The notes: generated by a model not told the origin, from the sequence alone. 64,000 bases of DNA from Sphingomonas sp. DG1-23 (GCF_030730875.1 NZ_JAVAMA010000001.1:434001-498000); one strand, 5' to 3'. Numbered from the stretch's first letter, positions 38,728-47,163 are shown. Numbers and translations are program-made.

Positions 38728-38887
38728 ATGCAGGGGGTCTTAGCCGAGCGGGGTGGCGTCAAACAATCCTTTTCGCGGCGTCTTTGTGGCGGGCAGACAC
38801 GCGCCCGCAATTGGGCTGGCGCAGCGGATCGGTTGGCGGCATTGGTGCGTTGCACAATTCATTGCGCATCCGAACCGGAGAATTTGA

Positions 38888-39712
38888 GTGACCGCGACGC
38901 TTCTCGCCACCCATCGTGTCGAAAAACCTTGGGGGCGCCACACCCTGTGGCCGGGGTTCGCCGATCCCGCGCCCGATCAGGAGCCGGTGGGCGAGATCTG
39001 GTTCAAGACCCCGGGCAATGCCACGCCCGACCTGTTGATCAAATATCTGTTCACCAGCGAGAAATTGTCGGTGCAGGTCCATCCGAACGACGAACAGGCG
39101 CAGGCCAAGGGGCTGCCCCGCGGCAAGGACGAATGCTGGGTGATCCTCGACGCCGAGCCCGATTCGACGATCGCGCTCGGCACCAGGCGGCCGGTCGATC
39201 GCGAGACGCTGCGCGCCGCCGCGCTCGACGGATCGATCGAGGATTTGCTCGACTGGAAGCCGGTCAAGGCCGGGGACTTCTTCTATTCGGCGTCGGGCAC
39301 GGTCCATGCGATCGGCGCCGGCATCACGCTGGTCGAGGTCCAGCAGAACAGCGAGACGACCTATCGGCTCTACGATTATGGTCGCCCGCGCGAATTGCAT
39401 CTGGACGACGGCGTCGCCGTCTCCGATCCGGTCCCGTACGTGCCGCATCCGATGCCGGGCAAAGTGGCCGAGGATCGCAACATCCTCGTCGAAGGGCCCA
39501 AATTCGTGCTCGAACGCCTCGAAGGCGGCCATCATAAATTCGCATTGCCCGAAGGCGCGAGCGGCTGGCTCGTTCCGCTCGCCGGCGCCGGCGTGGTCGA
39601 CGGCGTGGCCTTTCGTGCCGGCGAGTGCGTGACGCTGGAGGGGGCATGCGATCTGCATGCGGAAACGGGAAGCGACCTGCTCCTCGCTTATCCGGGCGAC
39701 CGCCGTTTTTGA
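38888..39712 (+). CDS. manA: Class I mannose-6-phosphate isomerase
   Basis: This enzyme interconverts mannose-6-phosphate and fructose-6-phosphate and feeds GDP-mannose for surface sugars. The 274-residue protein has the short class I form with EKPWGRHTLW at the N-terminus. It contains the zinc-site region SVQVHPNDEQAQAKGL (about 62-77) and the second part VHAIGAGITLVEVQQNS (about 140-156). The start is a GTG at 38888 with GGAG about eight bases before. The protein is shorter than eukaryotic PMI but normal for this bacterial group. Confidence 0.93.
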   Translation: MTATLLATHRVEKPWGRHTLWPGFADPAPDQEPVGEIWFKTPGNATPDLLIKYLFTSEKLSVQVHPNDEQAQAKGLPRGKDECWVILDAEPDSTIALGTRRPVDRETLRAAALDGSIEDLLDWKPVKAGDFFYSASGTVHAIGAGITLVEVQQNSETTYRLYDYGRPRELHLDDGVAVSDPVPYVPHPMPGKVAEDRNILVEGPKFVLERLEGGHHKFALPEGASGWLVPLAGAGVVDGVAFRAGECVTLEGACDLHAETGSDLLLAYPGDRRF

Positions 39713-39831
39713 GCGGCGGGCCATATGTCCCTGACATGAACGACGGGTAGTTTCGCATTCACGCAACCGGGGAGCGCGTCGATACGTTTGGATCGGTACC
39801 TGCAACCAAATAATAATCAGGAGCAGATCCC

Positions 39832-40383
39832 ATGCGTATGCTTTTTGCAGCGGCAATCGCCGCCGTGGCCATTCCGGCCCTCCCCGCCATGGCGCAGACC
39901 CCCCGCCAGGAATATCGCGAAAATGTGCGCGAGGCCCAGCGCGACTGTAACCGCGAGCTGCGCCGCGCCGACAGCCGCCGCGAACGCGAGCGCGAAATGC
40001 GCGAATGCCGCCGCGAGATGCAGCAGGCCCAGCGCGAATATCGCCGCGACAGCCGCGATTGGCGCCAGTATCGCAACTATGACTACAACCGCCTGCCCCG
40101 CGGACAGAACGCCTATTATGCGGACCAATATTATCGCGACGGGCGTTACTATCGCGAGCGCCGCCTGAGCCGGAACGACCGCATCTATCGCGGCAATGAC
40201 GGGCGCTATTATTGCCGTCGTTCGGACGGCACGACCGGTCTGATCGTCGGCGGCGTCGCCGGTGGCCTTCTCGGCAACACCCTGTCGAACGGCCGCAACG
40301 CGACGCTCGGCACGTTGCTCGGTGCAGCCGCAGGTGCGGCGCTGGGTTCGTCGGTCGACCGCGGCAACGTGCGCTGCCGCTAA
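39832..40383 (+). CDS. Glycine-zipper 2TM domain secreted protein
   Basis: This 183-residue protein has a Sec signal peptide (ending PAMAQT). A long, highly charged Arg/Glu/Tyr-rich middle spans about 24-140. The C-terminal glycine zipper reads GLIVGGVAGGLLGNTLSNG and then GTLLGAAAGAALGSSVD. Similar proteins are thought to sit at the outer membrane or in the periplasm; the role is unknown. A strong terminator follows, so it is a single-gene unit. Confidence 0.87.
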   Translation: MRMLFAAAIAAVAIPALPAMAQTPRQEYRENVREAQRDCNRELRRADSRREREREMRECRREMQQAQREYRRDSRDWRQYRNYDYNRLPRGQNAYYADQYYRDGRYYRERRLSRNDRIYRGNDGRYYCRRSDGTTGLIVGGVAGGLLGNTLSNGRNATLGTLLGAAAGAALGSSVDRGNVRCR

Positions 40384-40407
40384 ACGTCTCTGCCACGCAG
40401 GCGAGAG

Positions 40408-40440
40408 AGGCCCGGCGCTTCGGCGTCGGGCCTTTTCTTT
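40408..40440 (+). terminator. Rho-independent terminator of the glycine-zipper gene
   Basis: AGGCCCGGCGC-TTCG-GCGTCGGGCCT forms an 11-pair stem (one mismatch or wobble) with a stable TTCG loop, followed by TTTCTTTT. Confidence 0.88.
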
Positions 40441-40491
40441 TGTCGGCCGCAATGCTCGAATACGAGGTTCAAGGTTCGACCCGGAGCACCG

Positions 40492-41238
40492 ATGTCCGTC
40501 AGTTTCTTCCTCGCCATGATGCTGCTTCCGCAAAATTCGGTCGATGCCGCGGGGGATCGGCTCGTGCCTTTGGTGTCGGCGCAGGGGCGGTCTTGCACGC
40601 CGAACGGGCGCTGGTGCGTCGCGCTGGCCGAGCCGGAGGACGATCAGGTCTTGCCGCGCGTCCACGCCGGCGCCGTCTCTACGCCCATGCCGCCGCCCGC
40701 CGAGGAATTCTCGAACGAAACACATACGGTGTGGCCCAACCTGGTCCTGCTGAAGGACGGCGGCTTTCTGGCCGGGGTCGAGGCGCGAACGAGCACTGCC
40801 TATTCGGGAGGCGGCGGCAGCGCCACCGAGCTGCGGCTGTTCCGCATTTCCACGGACGGGCAAGCTGCAGCGACGCCCGTGCTGCGGGTTCCTGTCGCCG
40901 CGTCGTTGTTGATCCGCGCCTGTTTCGGCGAACGCGACATGAAGAATCGGCGCGGTGCCTGCCACGACGAATACAGCTATTCAGGCGACCTCGGTCTGGC
41001 CGGTGAAGCGGCGGAAGGCCTGCCGACGCTCGCCTATCGCAGCGAGGCGAACGCTTTCCCGCGTGGGGTTTCGCGGATGGAGGATTCCAACGCCAAACCG
41101 CGGCTGAAGAAATCGGACCTCGTTCGGGAGCGCGATCCCGAATGCAGCTTCTCACGACGATTTCGCTTCGATGCCGCCGCGGGCGGCTATGCGCCCGATG
41201 CGCCGCTGCCCGATTGCTCGGCCTATACGGTGCCCTAG
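40492..41238 (+). CDS. Secreted protein of unknown function (248 aa)
   Basis: No family is recognised. The N-terminus (MSVSFFLAMMLLPQNSVDAA) looks like a weak signal peptide. The mature part has six or so cysteines (SCTPNGRWCVA, RACFGERD, GACHDEYS, ECSFSRRF, DCSAYTVP) that could form disulfides. This suggests a periplasmic or extracellular location. It follows the strong terminator at 40408, so it has its own promoter. Its last four bases overlap the stop of the convergent small membrane gene. Confidence 0.72.
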   Translation: MSVSFFLAMMLLPQNSVDAAGDRLVPLVSAQGRSCTPNGRWCVALAEPEDDQVLPRVHAGAVSTPMPPPAEEFSNETHTVWPNLVLLKDGGFLAGVEARTSTAYSGGGGSATELRLFRISTDGQAAATPVLRVPVAASLLIRACFGERDMKNRRGACHDEYSYSGDLGLAGEAAEGLPTLAYRSEANAFPRGVSRMEDSNAKPRLKKSDLVRERDPECSFSRRFRFDAAAGGYAPDAPLPDCSAYTVP

Positions 41239-41462
41239 ATCAGCCCACCGGTGAGGAAAAGCCGCAGCCCGCTGACCAGCAGGATCAGCAAATTGAGGTT
41301 GCGCCCGGCATTGCTGCTCGACAGCATGCCGATCACCGTGCCGACCAAAGCGAGCGGAAACGCGATCCAGTTGAGCAAGGGCACCAGCGGGAACGGGATG
41401 ATCCCGACCAGCGCGAACAATCCGGCGAGCAAACCGATCAGGATGGAGACGATGTTCAGCAT
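41235..41462 (-). CDS. Small membrane protein (75 aa), function unknown
   Basis: The protein is almost wholly hydrophobic, with two to three short membrane helices (MLNIVSILIGLLAGLFALVG; the middle LVPLLNWIAFPLALVGTVIG; then LNLLILLVSGLRLFLTGGLI) and a small polar SSSNAGRN loop. No motif gives a function. It converges with, and overlaps by four bases, the 248-aa gene. Confidence 0.75.
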   Translation of the reverse strand: MLNIVSILIGLLAGLFALVGIIPFPLVPLLNWIAFPLALVGTVIGMLSSSNAGRNLNLLILLVSGLRLFLTGGLI

Positions 41463-41579
41463 GCCGGCAACATGGGGACCCCGAGGTGTGTTGGCAAGCT
41501 AAAGCGCGCTTCGCCTCGTCCCCAACGCTTCCTTAACCCTGCTGGCGCATGACGCAGACGTCAAAGGAGCGTCTTTCGC

Positions 41580-42320
41580 ATGGTCCGCACCGTCGGTTTC
41601 ATCCTGTTCGTCTTCCTGCCGCTGGCGCTCGCCGGCTGTGGCGGGCCGGGCAATGCCAACAACATGATGAGCGATGCCGAGCTCGGCAATGCGGCCGACC
41701 CCGCCGTGACCGCCGCGCTGCAGGACCAGATCATGGTCGATCCCCAGCTCGGGCGCCAGGCCAATGCCGACGCGATCCGGCCGCCGAATCAGCCTTATTC
41801 GGGCGGGATCCCGAACGACGCGGTCGCCGCCAACGGCAGCAAGGTCGACACCGCGGGGTTGCTGAAGGCTCCGGCGCCGGTCGCCGCCGGCAAGGATTGC
41901 CCGCAATGCAAGGCGGCGCGCGAGGCAGCCACGCTCGGCGGAATCGCCGCGCGACAGAAGAACGCCCGGATCAGGGGCTGCGCCGGCGCGCTGCAATATT
42001 CGGCACGCTGGGCGCAGCGGCTTCCCGCCGATCTGCCGCTCTATCCGCAGGCGCGGGTGACCGAGGCGGCGGGCGCGCAGGGCGGCAATTGCGCATTGCG
42101 CGTGGTCAGCTTCTCGGCCGCCCAGCCGATCGATGCGCTGCTCGACTGGTATTACACCAAAGCGACGCGCGCCGGATATAGTTCGGAGCATCAGCTCGAC
42201 GGCGCGCAGCACATCCTCGGCGGCACCCGGAACCGCGACGACGGCGCCTATGTGCTGTTCCTGACCGCGCGCAAGGACGGCGGCACCGACGTGGATCTGG
42301 TCGCCAACAACGGCAGCTGA
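41580..42320 (+). CDS. Lipoprotein of unknown function (246 aa)
   Basis: A lipoprotein signal with lipobox ALAGC (Cys near residue 19) precedes a long low-complexity linker. A CPQCKAAREAA motif (CxxC, about residue 100) comes next. A C-terminal domain of about 115 residues follows (PADLPLYPQARVTEAAGAQG, then ALLDWYYTKATRAGYSSEHQ). The C-terminal part looks like a small alpha/beta fold that binds at the envelope, but I cannot name it. It is followed by crcB after 58 bases. Confidence 0.75.
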   Translation: MVRTVGFILFVFLPLALAGCGGPGNANNMMSDAELGNAADPAVTAALQDQIMVDPQLGRQANADAIRPPNQPYSGGIPNDAVAANGSKVDTAGLLKAPAPVAAGKDCPQCKAAREAATLGGIAARQKNARIRGCAGALQYSARWAQRLPADLPLYPQARVTEAAGAQGGNCALRVVSFSAAQPIDALLDWYYTKATRAGYSSEHQLDGAQHILGGTRNRDDGAYVLFLTARKDGGTDVDLVANNGS

Positions 42321-42378
42321 CGCCACCCGCATCAACAGCGCGGTTCCCCTGAGAGGCAATCCGCGCTACCGGCCGCTA

Positions 42379-42756
42379 ATGCCTTCACTTCTTCTCGTCA
42401 TGCTCGGCGGCGCGTTCGGCGCCGGCGGCCGACATCTCGTCGGACGCGCGACGCTCGCCGCGTTCGGCCCGAACTATCCCTGGGGCACGCTCGCCGTGAA
42501 CCTGATCGGCGGGCTCCTTATGGGCCTGCTTGCCGGCGGCCTGGTCCGGTTCGGCGCGGCGGGCGAGCAATGGCGGCTGCTGCTCGGCGTCGGCGTGCTC
42601 GGCGGCTTCACCACTTTCTCGGCTTTCTCGCTCGACGCGATGCTGATGCTCGAGCGCGGCGACTGGGGCACGGCGCTCGGCTATGTCCTCGCCTCGGTGG
42701 TCGGCTCGATCGCGGCGCTCGCTTTGGGGCTCGGCGTGGCGAGGGCAGCGGCATGA
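42379..42756 (+). CDS. crcB: Fluoride ion channel CrcB/Fluc
   Basis: CrcB exports toxic fluoride through a dual-topology dimer. The 125-residue protein has four hydrophobic helices and the family motifs GGAFGAGGRHLVGR (about 10) and PWGTLAVNLIGGLLMGLLAG. The third-helix GFTTFSAFSLDAMLML carries the Phe box and the sodium-site turn. No fluoride riboswitch was seen upstream. It overlaps the pseudouridine synthase gene by four bases. Confidence 0.94.
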   Translation: MPSLLLVMLGGAFGAGGRHLVGRATLAAFGPNYPWGTLAVNLIGGLLMGLLAGGLVRFGAAGEQWRLLLGVGVLGGFTTFSAFSLDAMLMLERGDWGTALGYVLASVVGSIAALALGLGVARAAA

Positions 42757-43862
42757 GCGGCGACGTCCGCCAGTTCATCGTCGGTATGGATGATGACGGC
42801 ATCCGGCTCGATCGCTGGTTCAAGCGGCATCTTCCCGACACCAGCTTCAACCTCGTCTCGCGCTGGGCGCGCACCGGCCAGCTCCGCGTCGACGGTGCGC
42901 GCGCCGATCCCGGCGACCGCATCGCCGCCGGTCAGACGATCCGCGTCCCCCCGGCCGAGCCGGCCAAGGCCGGCGCCGCCAGGCCGAGGCCCGATCGGCC
43001 GCCGCTCAGCGACGACCAGATCGCCTTCGCTCGCGAAATGGTGATCCATCAGGACGCGCAGGCGATCGTGCTCAACAAGCCCCCCGGCCTCGCCACGCAG
43101 GGCGGCACCAGGACGACCGAGCATGTCGACGGTCTGCTCGACGCGCTCCAGTTCGAGGCCGAAGGGCGTCCCAAGCTGGTCCACCGACTCGACAAGGACA
43201 CCAGCGGCGCGCTGCTGCTGGCGCGCACCGCGCGCGCCGCCGCCTTCTTCTCCAAGCATTTCTCCGGCCGCAGCGCGCGCAAGCTCTATTGGGCGCTCGT
43301 CGTCGGCGTGCCCGACATCGAGGACGGGCTGATCGAGCTGCCGATCGCCAAGCAGCCCGGCACCGGCGGCGAGAAGATGCATGTCGACATGAAGGAAGGC
43401 CAGCCGAGCCGCACCCGCTATCGCGTGATCGAGCAGGCCGGCAACCGCACCGCCTGGGTGGAGCTCCAGCCGCTCACCGGCCGCACCCACCAGCTCCGCG
43501 TCCATATGGCGGCGATCGGCCACCCGATCGTCGGCGACGGCAAATACGGGCTGCAAGAGGCGTTCCTGACCGGGGGCATTTCGCGGAAGATGCACCTTCA
43601 CGCGCGGCGAATTCGGATCGATCATCCCGACGAAGGCAAGATCGACGTCACCGCCGAATTGCCCGCGCATTTCGCCGAATCGATGAAGACGCTCGGCTTC
43701 GACATGGCGCTGGGCAACACCAATGCGCTCGACGATCGCCCGCCGATGACGCGCGAGCAGAAAAAGGCGCAGGGGCGCGCCCACGCCAAATCCATGCGCA
43801 AGGAGCGGCGCGGCGAGCGGCGCGGCCGCGGCGAGACGAAGCCCACGAAGCCGAAGAAGTGA
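42753..43862 (+). CDS. RluA/RluC family RNA pseudouridine synthase
   Basis: This 369-residue enzyme converts uridine to pseudouridine, most likely in 23S rRNA. An S4-type RNA-binding domain (about 15-70) precedes the RluA catalytic domain with HRLDKDTSGALLLART (catalytic Asp near residue 150). The motifs NKPPGLATQGG and GRTHQLRVHMA are conserved. The C-terminal 60 residues are a basic tail (MRKERRGERRGRGETKPTKP), longer than usual and probably RNA-binding. The exact target (RluC-like or RluD-like) cannot be fixed. Confidence 0.93.
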   Translation: MSGDVRQFIVGMDDDGIRLDRWFKRHLPDTSFNLVSRWARTGQLRVDGARADPGDRIAAGQTIRVPPAEPAKAGAARPRPDRPPLSDDQIAFAREMVIHQDAQAIVLNKPPGLATQGGTRTTEHVDGLLDALQFEAEGRPKLVHRLDKDTSGALLLARTARAAAFFSKHFSGRSARKLYWALVVGVPDIEDGLIELPIAKQPGTGGEKMHVDMKEGQPSRTRYRVIEQAGNRTAWVELQPLTGRTHQLRVHMAAIGHPIVGDGKYGLQEAFLTGGISRKMHLHARRIRIDHPDEGKIDVTAELPAHFAESMKTLGFDMALGNTNALDDRPPMTREQKKAQGRAHAKSMRKERRGERRGRGETKPTKPKK

Positions 43863-43873
43863 TGCACACGCAA

Positions 43874-44043
43874 AATTCCTCCCCGAGCTCGTCTCGGGGA
43901 GGGGGACCAGCGAAGCTGGTGGAGGGGCCGCGCCGCAGGCGCGGGTCTCGCGCGCCGATAGCGGTTCCGCCGTCTGCGCGGCGGCCCCTCCACCACGCGC
44001 GTTGCGCGCGGTCCCCCTCCCCGAGCAAGCTCGGGGAGGAATT
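43874..44043. repeat. Composite inverted repeat, TCCTCCCCGAGC family
   Basis: AATTCCTCCCCGAGCT (43874) and its exact complement AGCTCGGGGAGGAATT (44028) form 16-bp outer arms. Each arm continues as a small hairpin (GAGCTCGTCTCGGGG, GAGCAAGCTCGGGG) and an inner GGGGGACC/GGTCCCCC. The centre holds further short palindromes. The right end supplies GGAGGA six bases before the HAD phosphatase ATG at 44047. Related composites are at 48491 and 52268. Confidence 0.85.
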
Positions 44044-44046
44044 GTG

Positions 44047-44706
44047 ATGAACCGCCTCGCCCTCTTCGATTGCGACGGGACCCTCGTCGACAGCCAGGTC
44101 AATATCTGCCGCGCGATGGAAGAATGCTTCGCCGTCTCACGGCTCGATCCGCCGCCGCGCGCGGCGATCCGCCGGATCGTCGGGCTGAGCCTCGTCCCCG
44201 CCATCGCGCAATTGCTCCCCTCGGCCGAGGCAGGGCAGCACGAAGCGATGGCCGAGGACTATAAGCGCGCCTTCTTCGCGATGCGCGCGAGCGGCGCGCT
44301 CGACCCCGAGCCGCTGTTCCCCGGCGTCGCCGACGCGATCGAGACGCTCGACGCCAAGGGCTGGCTGCTCGGCGTCGCCACCGGCAAGTCCGATCGCGGA
44401 CTCAGGCACATCCTCGAGCATCACGGTCTCGCCCGCCGCTTCGTCACGCTGCAGACCGCCGATCGCCACCCCTCCAAGCCGCACCCCTCGATGATCCACG
44501 CCGCGATGGCCGAGGCCGGCGCCGCGCCCGAGACCACCGCGATGATCGGCGACACCAGCTTCGACATATTGATGGCGCGCGCGGCCGGGGCGCATGCGGT
44601 AGGTGTTGCATGGGGCTACCACACCATGCATGAATTGCGCGAGTCGGGCGCGCACCATGTCGTCGAGCATGCGGCGGCGCTGCCCGCGCAGCTGGAGGCC
44701 CTATGA
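44047..44706 (+). CDS. HAD family hydrolase, phosphoglycolate phosphatase-like
   Basis: This 219-residue phosphatase has motif I FDCDGTLVDSQ (nucleophile Asp8, acid/base Asp10), motif II LGVATGKSDRG, motif III Lys (SKPHPSM) and motif IV MIGDTSFDILMARAAG. The layout is that of Gph/PpaX-like phosphatases that clear phosphoglycolate or pyrophosphate; the substrate is not settled. The ribosome site comes from the upstream repeat. Its last four bases overlap the small membrane gene. Confidence 0.9.
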   Translation: MNRLALFDCDGTLVDSQVNICRAMEECFAVSRLDPPPRAAIRRIVGLSLVPAIAQLLPSAEAGQHEAMAEDYKRAFFAMRASGALDPEPLFPGVADAIETLDAKGWLLGVATGKSDRGLRHILEHHGLARRFVTLQTADRHPSKPHPSMIHAAMAEAGAAPETTAMIGDTSFDILMARAAGAHAVGVAWGYHTMHELRESGAHHVVEHAAALPAQLEAL

Positions 44707-44921
44707 CCGACGCCGACCGTCTGGCGCGGAAGCGCTACTTCCTGATCATGGCAGTCAATTTGATCGCGACCGCGGGCGCAGTGCTCGGGCTGCTCGTCGC
44801 CGGGCGATCGAACGTCTGGGAAACCAGCGTGCTGGGAGGCGCGATCCTTCTCTCGGCTTTGTACGTCATGGCGGTGGTGCCGCGCGCGATGGCGCGACGC
44901 TGGAAGACCCCACAGCCGTGA
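44703..44921 (+). CDS. Small two-helix membrane protein (72 aa)
   Basis: Two membrane helices are visible (FLIMAVNLIATAGAVLGLLV and SVLGGAILLSALYVMAVVP), with charged ends DADRLARKR and MARRWK. No function is assigned. It sits in an overlapping run (ATGA with the HAD gene, GTGA with the ATP12 gene). I have the impression that small proteins of this kind often sit before ATP12 in sphingomonads, but I cannot check this. Confidence 0.78.
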   Translation: MTDADRLARKRYFLIMAVNLIATAGAVLGLLVAGRSNVWETSVLGGAILLSALYVMAVVPRAMARRWKTPQP

Positions 44922-45598
44922 AGCGTTTCTGGAGAGACGTGACGGTCGAGCCGGGCAACGGCATCGCGCTCGACGGCCGGCCGGTGCGCACCCCCGGCCG
45001 CGCCGCGCTGGCCGTGCCGACGGGCGCGCTCGCCGAGGCGATCGCCGAGGAATGGCGCGCCGTCGGCGACACGCTCGATCCGCGCGCGATGCCGCTGACC
45101 GGGCTCGCCAACGCCGCGATCGACCGGATCGCCCCCGATCCCGCCGCCTTCGCCGCGGGGCTGGCCAAATATGGCGGGAGCGACCTGCTCTATTACCGCG
45201 CCGACGAGCCCGCGGCCCTGGTCGACCGCCAGGCCGCTTCATGGGACCCTTTGCTCGACTGGGCGCGCGGCCGCTATGACATCCACTTCGAGCCGGTGAC
45301 CGGCGTGATGCACCGCGCCCAGCCCGAAGCGACGATCGCGCGGCTGGCCGAGGCCGTCGCCGCGCTCGACCCGTACCGCCTCGCCGGCCTGTCGCCGGTG
45401 GTGACGATCGGCGGATCGCTGGTCGCCGCGCTCGCGCTGATCGAGGACGCCGCGACGCCCGAAGCGGTGTGGCACGCCGCGCATGTCGACGAGGATTGGC
45501 AGGCCGAGCAATGGGGCGAGGACACGCTCGCGACGCAGGCCCGCGCGGCGCGGCGGGCGGAGTTCGATGCAGCGGTAAGGTTTCTGGGGCTGGTTTAG
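44918..45598 (+). CDS. ATP12 family F1-ATPase assembly chaperone
   Basis: ATP12 proteins bind the F1 alpha subunit and help assemble the ATP synthase. The 226-residue protein has the family's KRFWRDVTVEPG start. LDGRPVRTPGRAALAVPT, YGGSDLLYYRADEPAALVDR and WDPLLDWARGRYDIHFEPV follow, all hallmark stretches. The start is a GTG at 44918 that overlaps the preceding stop. The alphaproteobacterial occurrence is expected, since mitochondria inherited ATP12. Confidence 0.93.
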   Translation: MKRFWRDVTVEPGNGIALDGRPVRTPGRAALAVPTGALAEAIAEEWRAVGDTLDPRAMPLTGLANAAIDRIAPDPAAFAAGLAKYGGSDLLYYRADEPAALVDRQAASWDPLLDWARGRYDIHFEPVTGVMHRAQPEATIARLAEAVAALDPYRLAGLSPVVTIGGSLVAALALIEDAATPEAVWHAAHVDEDWQAEQWGEDTLATQARAARRAEFDAAVRFLGLV

Positions 45599-45725
45599 GC
45601 CAAAACCAAACCGCTCCATTCTGGACGTATCTTCCATGGCCTCGCTGGCCACCGGCCCTCCGGCCGTTGACTTGTAGGAAAATGTTGCTCAAATGTTCTC
45701 GCCCTCTCTGAGAGCGGGGTGACCT

Positions 45726-46763
45726 ATGAACATGTCAGTAGAGCAGCGCCGACGCGACTTTAGCGTCTGGATGCGTACGGGCCGCTGGCCATTACGTGAG
45801 GACTTGCGAAAGCGCGAGTTCAAATTCAATCCGTGGCACGATCCAAAAGACGGCCAGTTTACGTTCAGCGGCGCAGGCCGATATTATGGCCCGGGCAGTT
45901 CGAGACGGAGCGATCAGCGGAACCAGGCCACTCCAGATATCGAATATGTCAATGATCCCCGCCTGCCCTCCATTTCGACTCGCGAGGAGGTGGAGGCTTG
46001 GAGGACCAAGGAACTGGCCGAACGCGGCCACCTTCCCGAATACCGGCGCGCCATCGAAGAACAGTATCGCCGTTATCTGCACCAGCTCGCCCATCCGGTA
46101 CCTGCCAATGCAACCAACGCCGGCTTGTCCGATCGTCCCACGCCCTCCCCTTCAGGCCAGGAATCCAGCCCAAGGAGAGAAGCGGGCTTCCTTGGAGGAG
46201 GCGGTAGCGTTGGCGGCGGCGGTGCAGCCGGAGAGTGGTCAGCGCCAGTGCCGCCAGAGGTGCAGGACGGCCGTTCGTCGCGTGAAGGAAGGTTCAGCGG
46301 CCGCCAACGTCCGACCAGTCCAGAAGATCGATGGCGCCACGTTGCACGCAATGGGTATCTCTATGAGATCGACGAGCAGAATCGCACGCGGCGAGTGTCG
46401 GGCGAGATCAGCCTCAATCCCGCTCAGGGACGTTCACGATCCGCGCAACGCGCCGCAGGCGGCCCCGACAGGCGCGCGGGTGATCAAGGCGGGCATTATA
46501 TAGCGCGTCGGTTCAACGGGCCGACCGAAGCTTTCAATCATTTCGCCCAGGATGGGAATTTCAATAAGAGTGACTATGCCAAACTGGAGGAACAATGGGC
46601 GAGGGCCAAGCGCCTCGGCAAAAATGTGCGGGTCAAGATTGTTCCTGTTTATGAAGGCTCGTCCCAGCGCCCGTCGGCAATCAACGTATGGTTTTGGATA
46701 GACGGTATACGGCATAGTAAAAAATTCCCGAACGAGCCGCAGGGAGGAAATAATGGAAAATAA
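45726..46763 (+). CDS. Polymorphic-toxin-like protein with DNA/RNA non-specific endonuclease domain
   Basis: This 345-residue protein has three parts. The N-terminal module (about 1-60) contains RRRDFSVWMRTGRWP and FKFNPWHDPKDGQFTFSG. The middle is a low-complexity Pro/Ser/Gly linker (GFLGGGGSVGGGGAAGEW, about 153-170). The C-terminal toxin domain (about 225-345) has GDQGGHYIARRF (His257) and GNFNKSDYAKLEEQWARA. This pattern is that of the DNA/RNA non-specific endonuclease (NS_2 type) found at the tips of secreted toxins. No signal peptide, membrane span or known secretion tag is seen. The 3' half is visibly A/T-richer than neighbours. The next gene overlaps by 11 bases and looks like its immunity gene. 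Nuclease activity is inferred from the motif. Confidence 0.82.
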   Translation: MNMSVEQRRRDFSVWMRTGRWPLREDLRKREFKFNPWHDPKDGQFTFSGAGRYYGPGSSRRSDQRNQATPDIEYVNDPRLPSISTREEVEAWRTKELAERGHLPEYRRAIEEQYRRYLHQLAHPVPANATNAGLSDRPTPSPSGQESSPRREAGFLGGGGSVGGGGAAGEWSAPVPPEVQDGRSSREGRFSGRQRPTSPEDRWRHVARNGYLYEIDEQNRTRRVSGEISLNPAQGRSRSAQRAAGGPDRRAGDQGGHYIARRFNGPTEAFNHFAQDGNFNKSDYAKLEEQWARAKRLGKNVRVKIVPVYEGSSQRPSAINVWFWIDGIRHSKKFPNEPQGGNNGK

Positions 46764-47163
46764 TAGGACTGAGGAATTACTCAACCTGATCGGGCAACTA
46801 CTCGCCGAAGACACGGAATATCCGCTAGACAACACTCTGTTGCACGCTGAGGTAGGGCGTGCCTTCGTCGGCCCCTCCATCTTCAAGGATAGGGGGAACC
46901 ACATACTCTATCGCGATCCCGATCTCGATCGGCTGGGCGATGCGCTGCTCGATCTATGGGAAGCGCAGCAAGACGAGAAGCGTTGGGCCGAACTCGAATA
47001 TATCGTCCGCAACGGCCGGTTCGAGGCAACCTTCATCTATCCCGAGGAAATTGATCTGGACGAAGAGCCGCTCGACCGCAGAACGCGGATCGTAGCGCAA
47101 TATTTCGGGGATAAACCAATTGTCTATCCTCCCTTCGAGGAGGACGACAGTTTCGGGCTTTGA
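46753..47163 (+). CDS. Putative immunity protein, YezG/DUF600-like
   Basis: This 136-residue acidic cytoplasmic protein would neutralise the nuclease encoded just before it. The N-terminal helix NNRTEELLNLIGQLLAED is followed by beta-rich segments. The C-terminal pattern RWAELEYIVRNGRFEATFIY, then DRRTRIVAQYFGDKPIVYPP, resembles the YezG (DUF600) immunity family, whose Bacillus member guards against the YeeF nuclease toxin. The strong GGGAGGAAATA site lies inside the toxin gene end, so both are made together. Strong net negative charge fits binding to a basic nuclease. The family match is my reading and not searched. Confidence 0.72.
   Translation: MENNRTEELLNLIGQLLAEDTEYPLDNTLLHAEVGRAFVGPSIFKDRGNHILYRDPDLDRLGDALLDLWEAQQDEKRWAELEYIVRNGRFEATFIYPEEIDLDEEPLDRRTRIVAQYFGDKPIVYPPFEEDDSFGL

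Noticed and set aside
42321..42378. Fluoride riboswitch before crcB
   Set aside because: The short gap lacks the conserved crcB-motif core, and I could not draw the pseudoknot.
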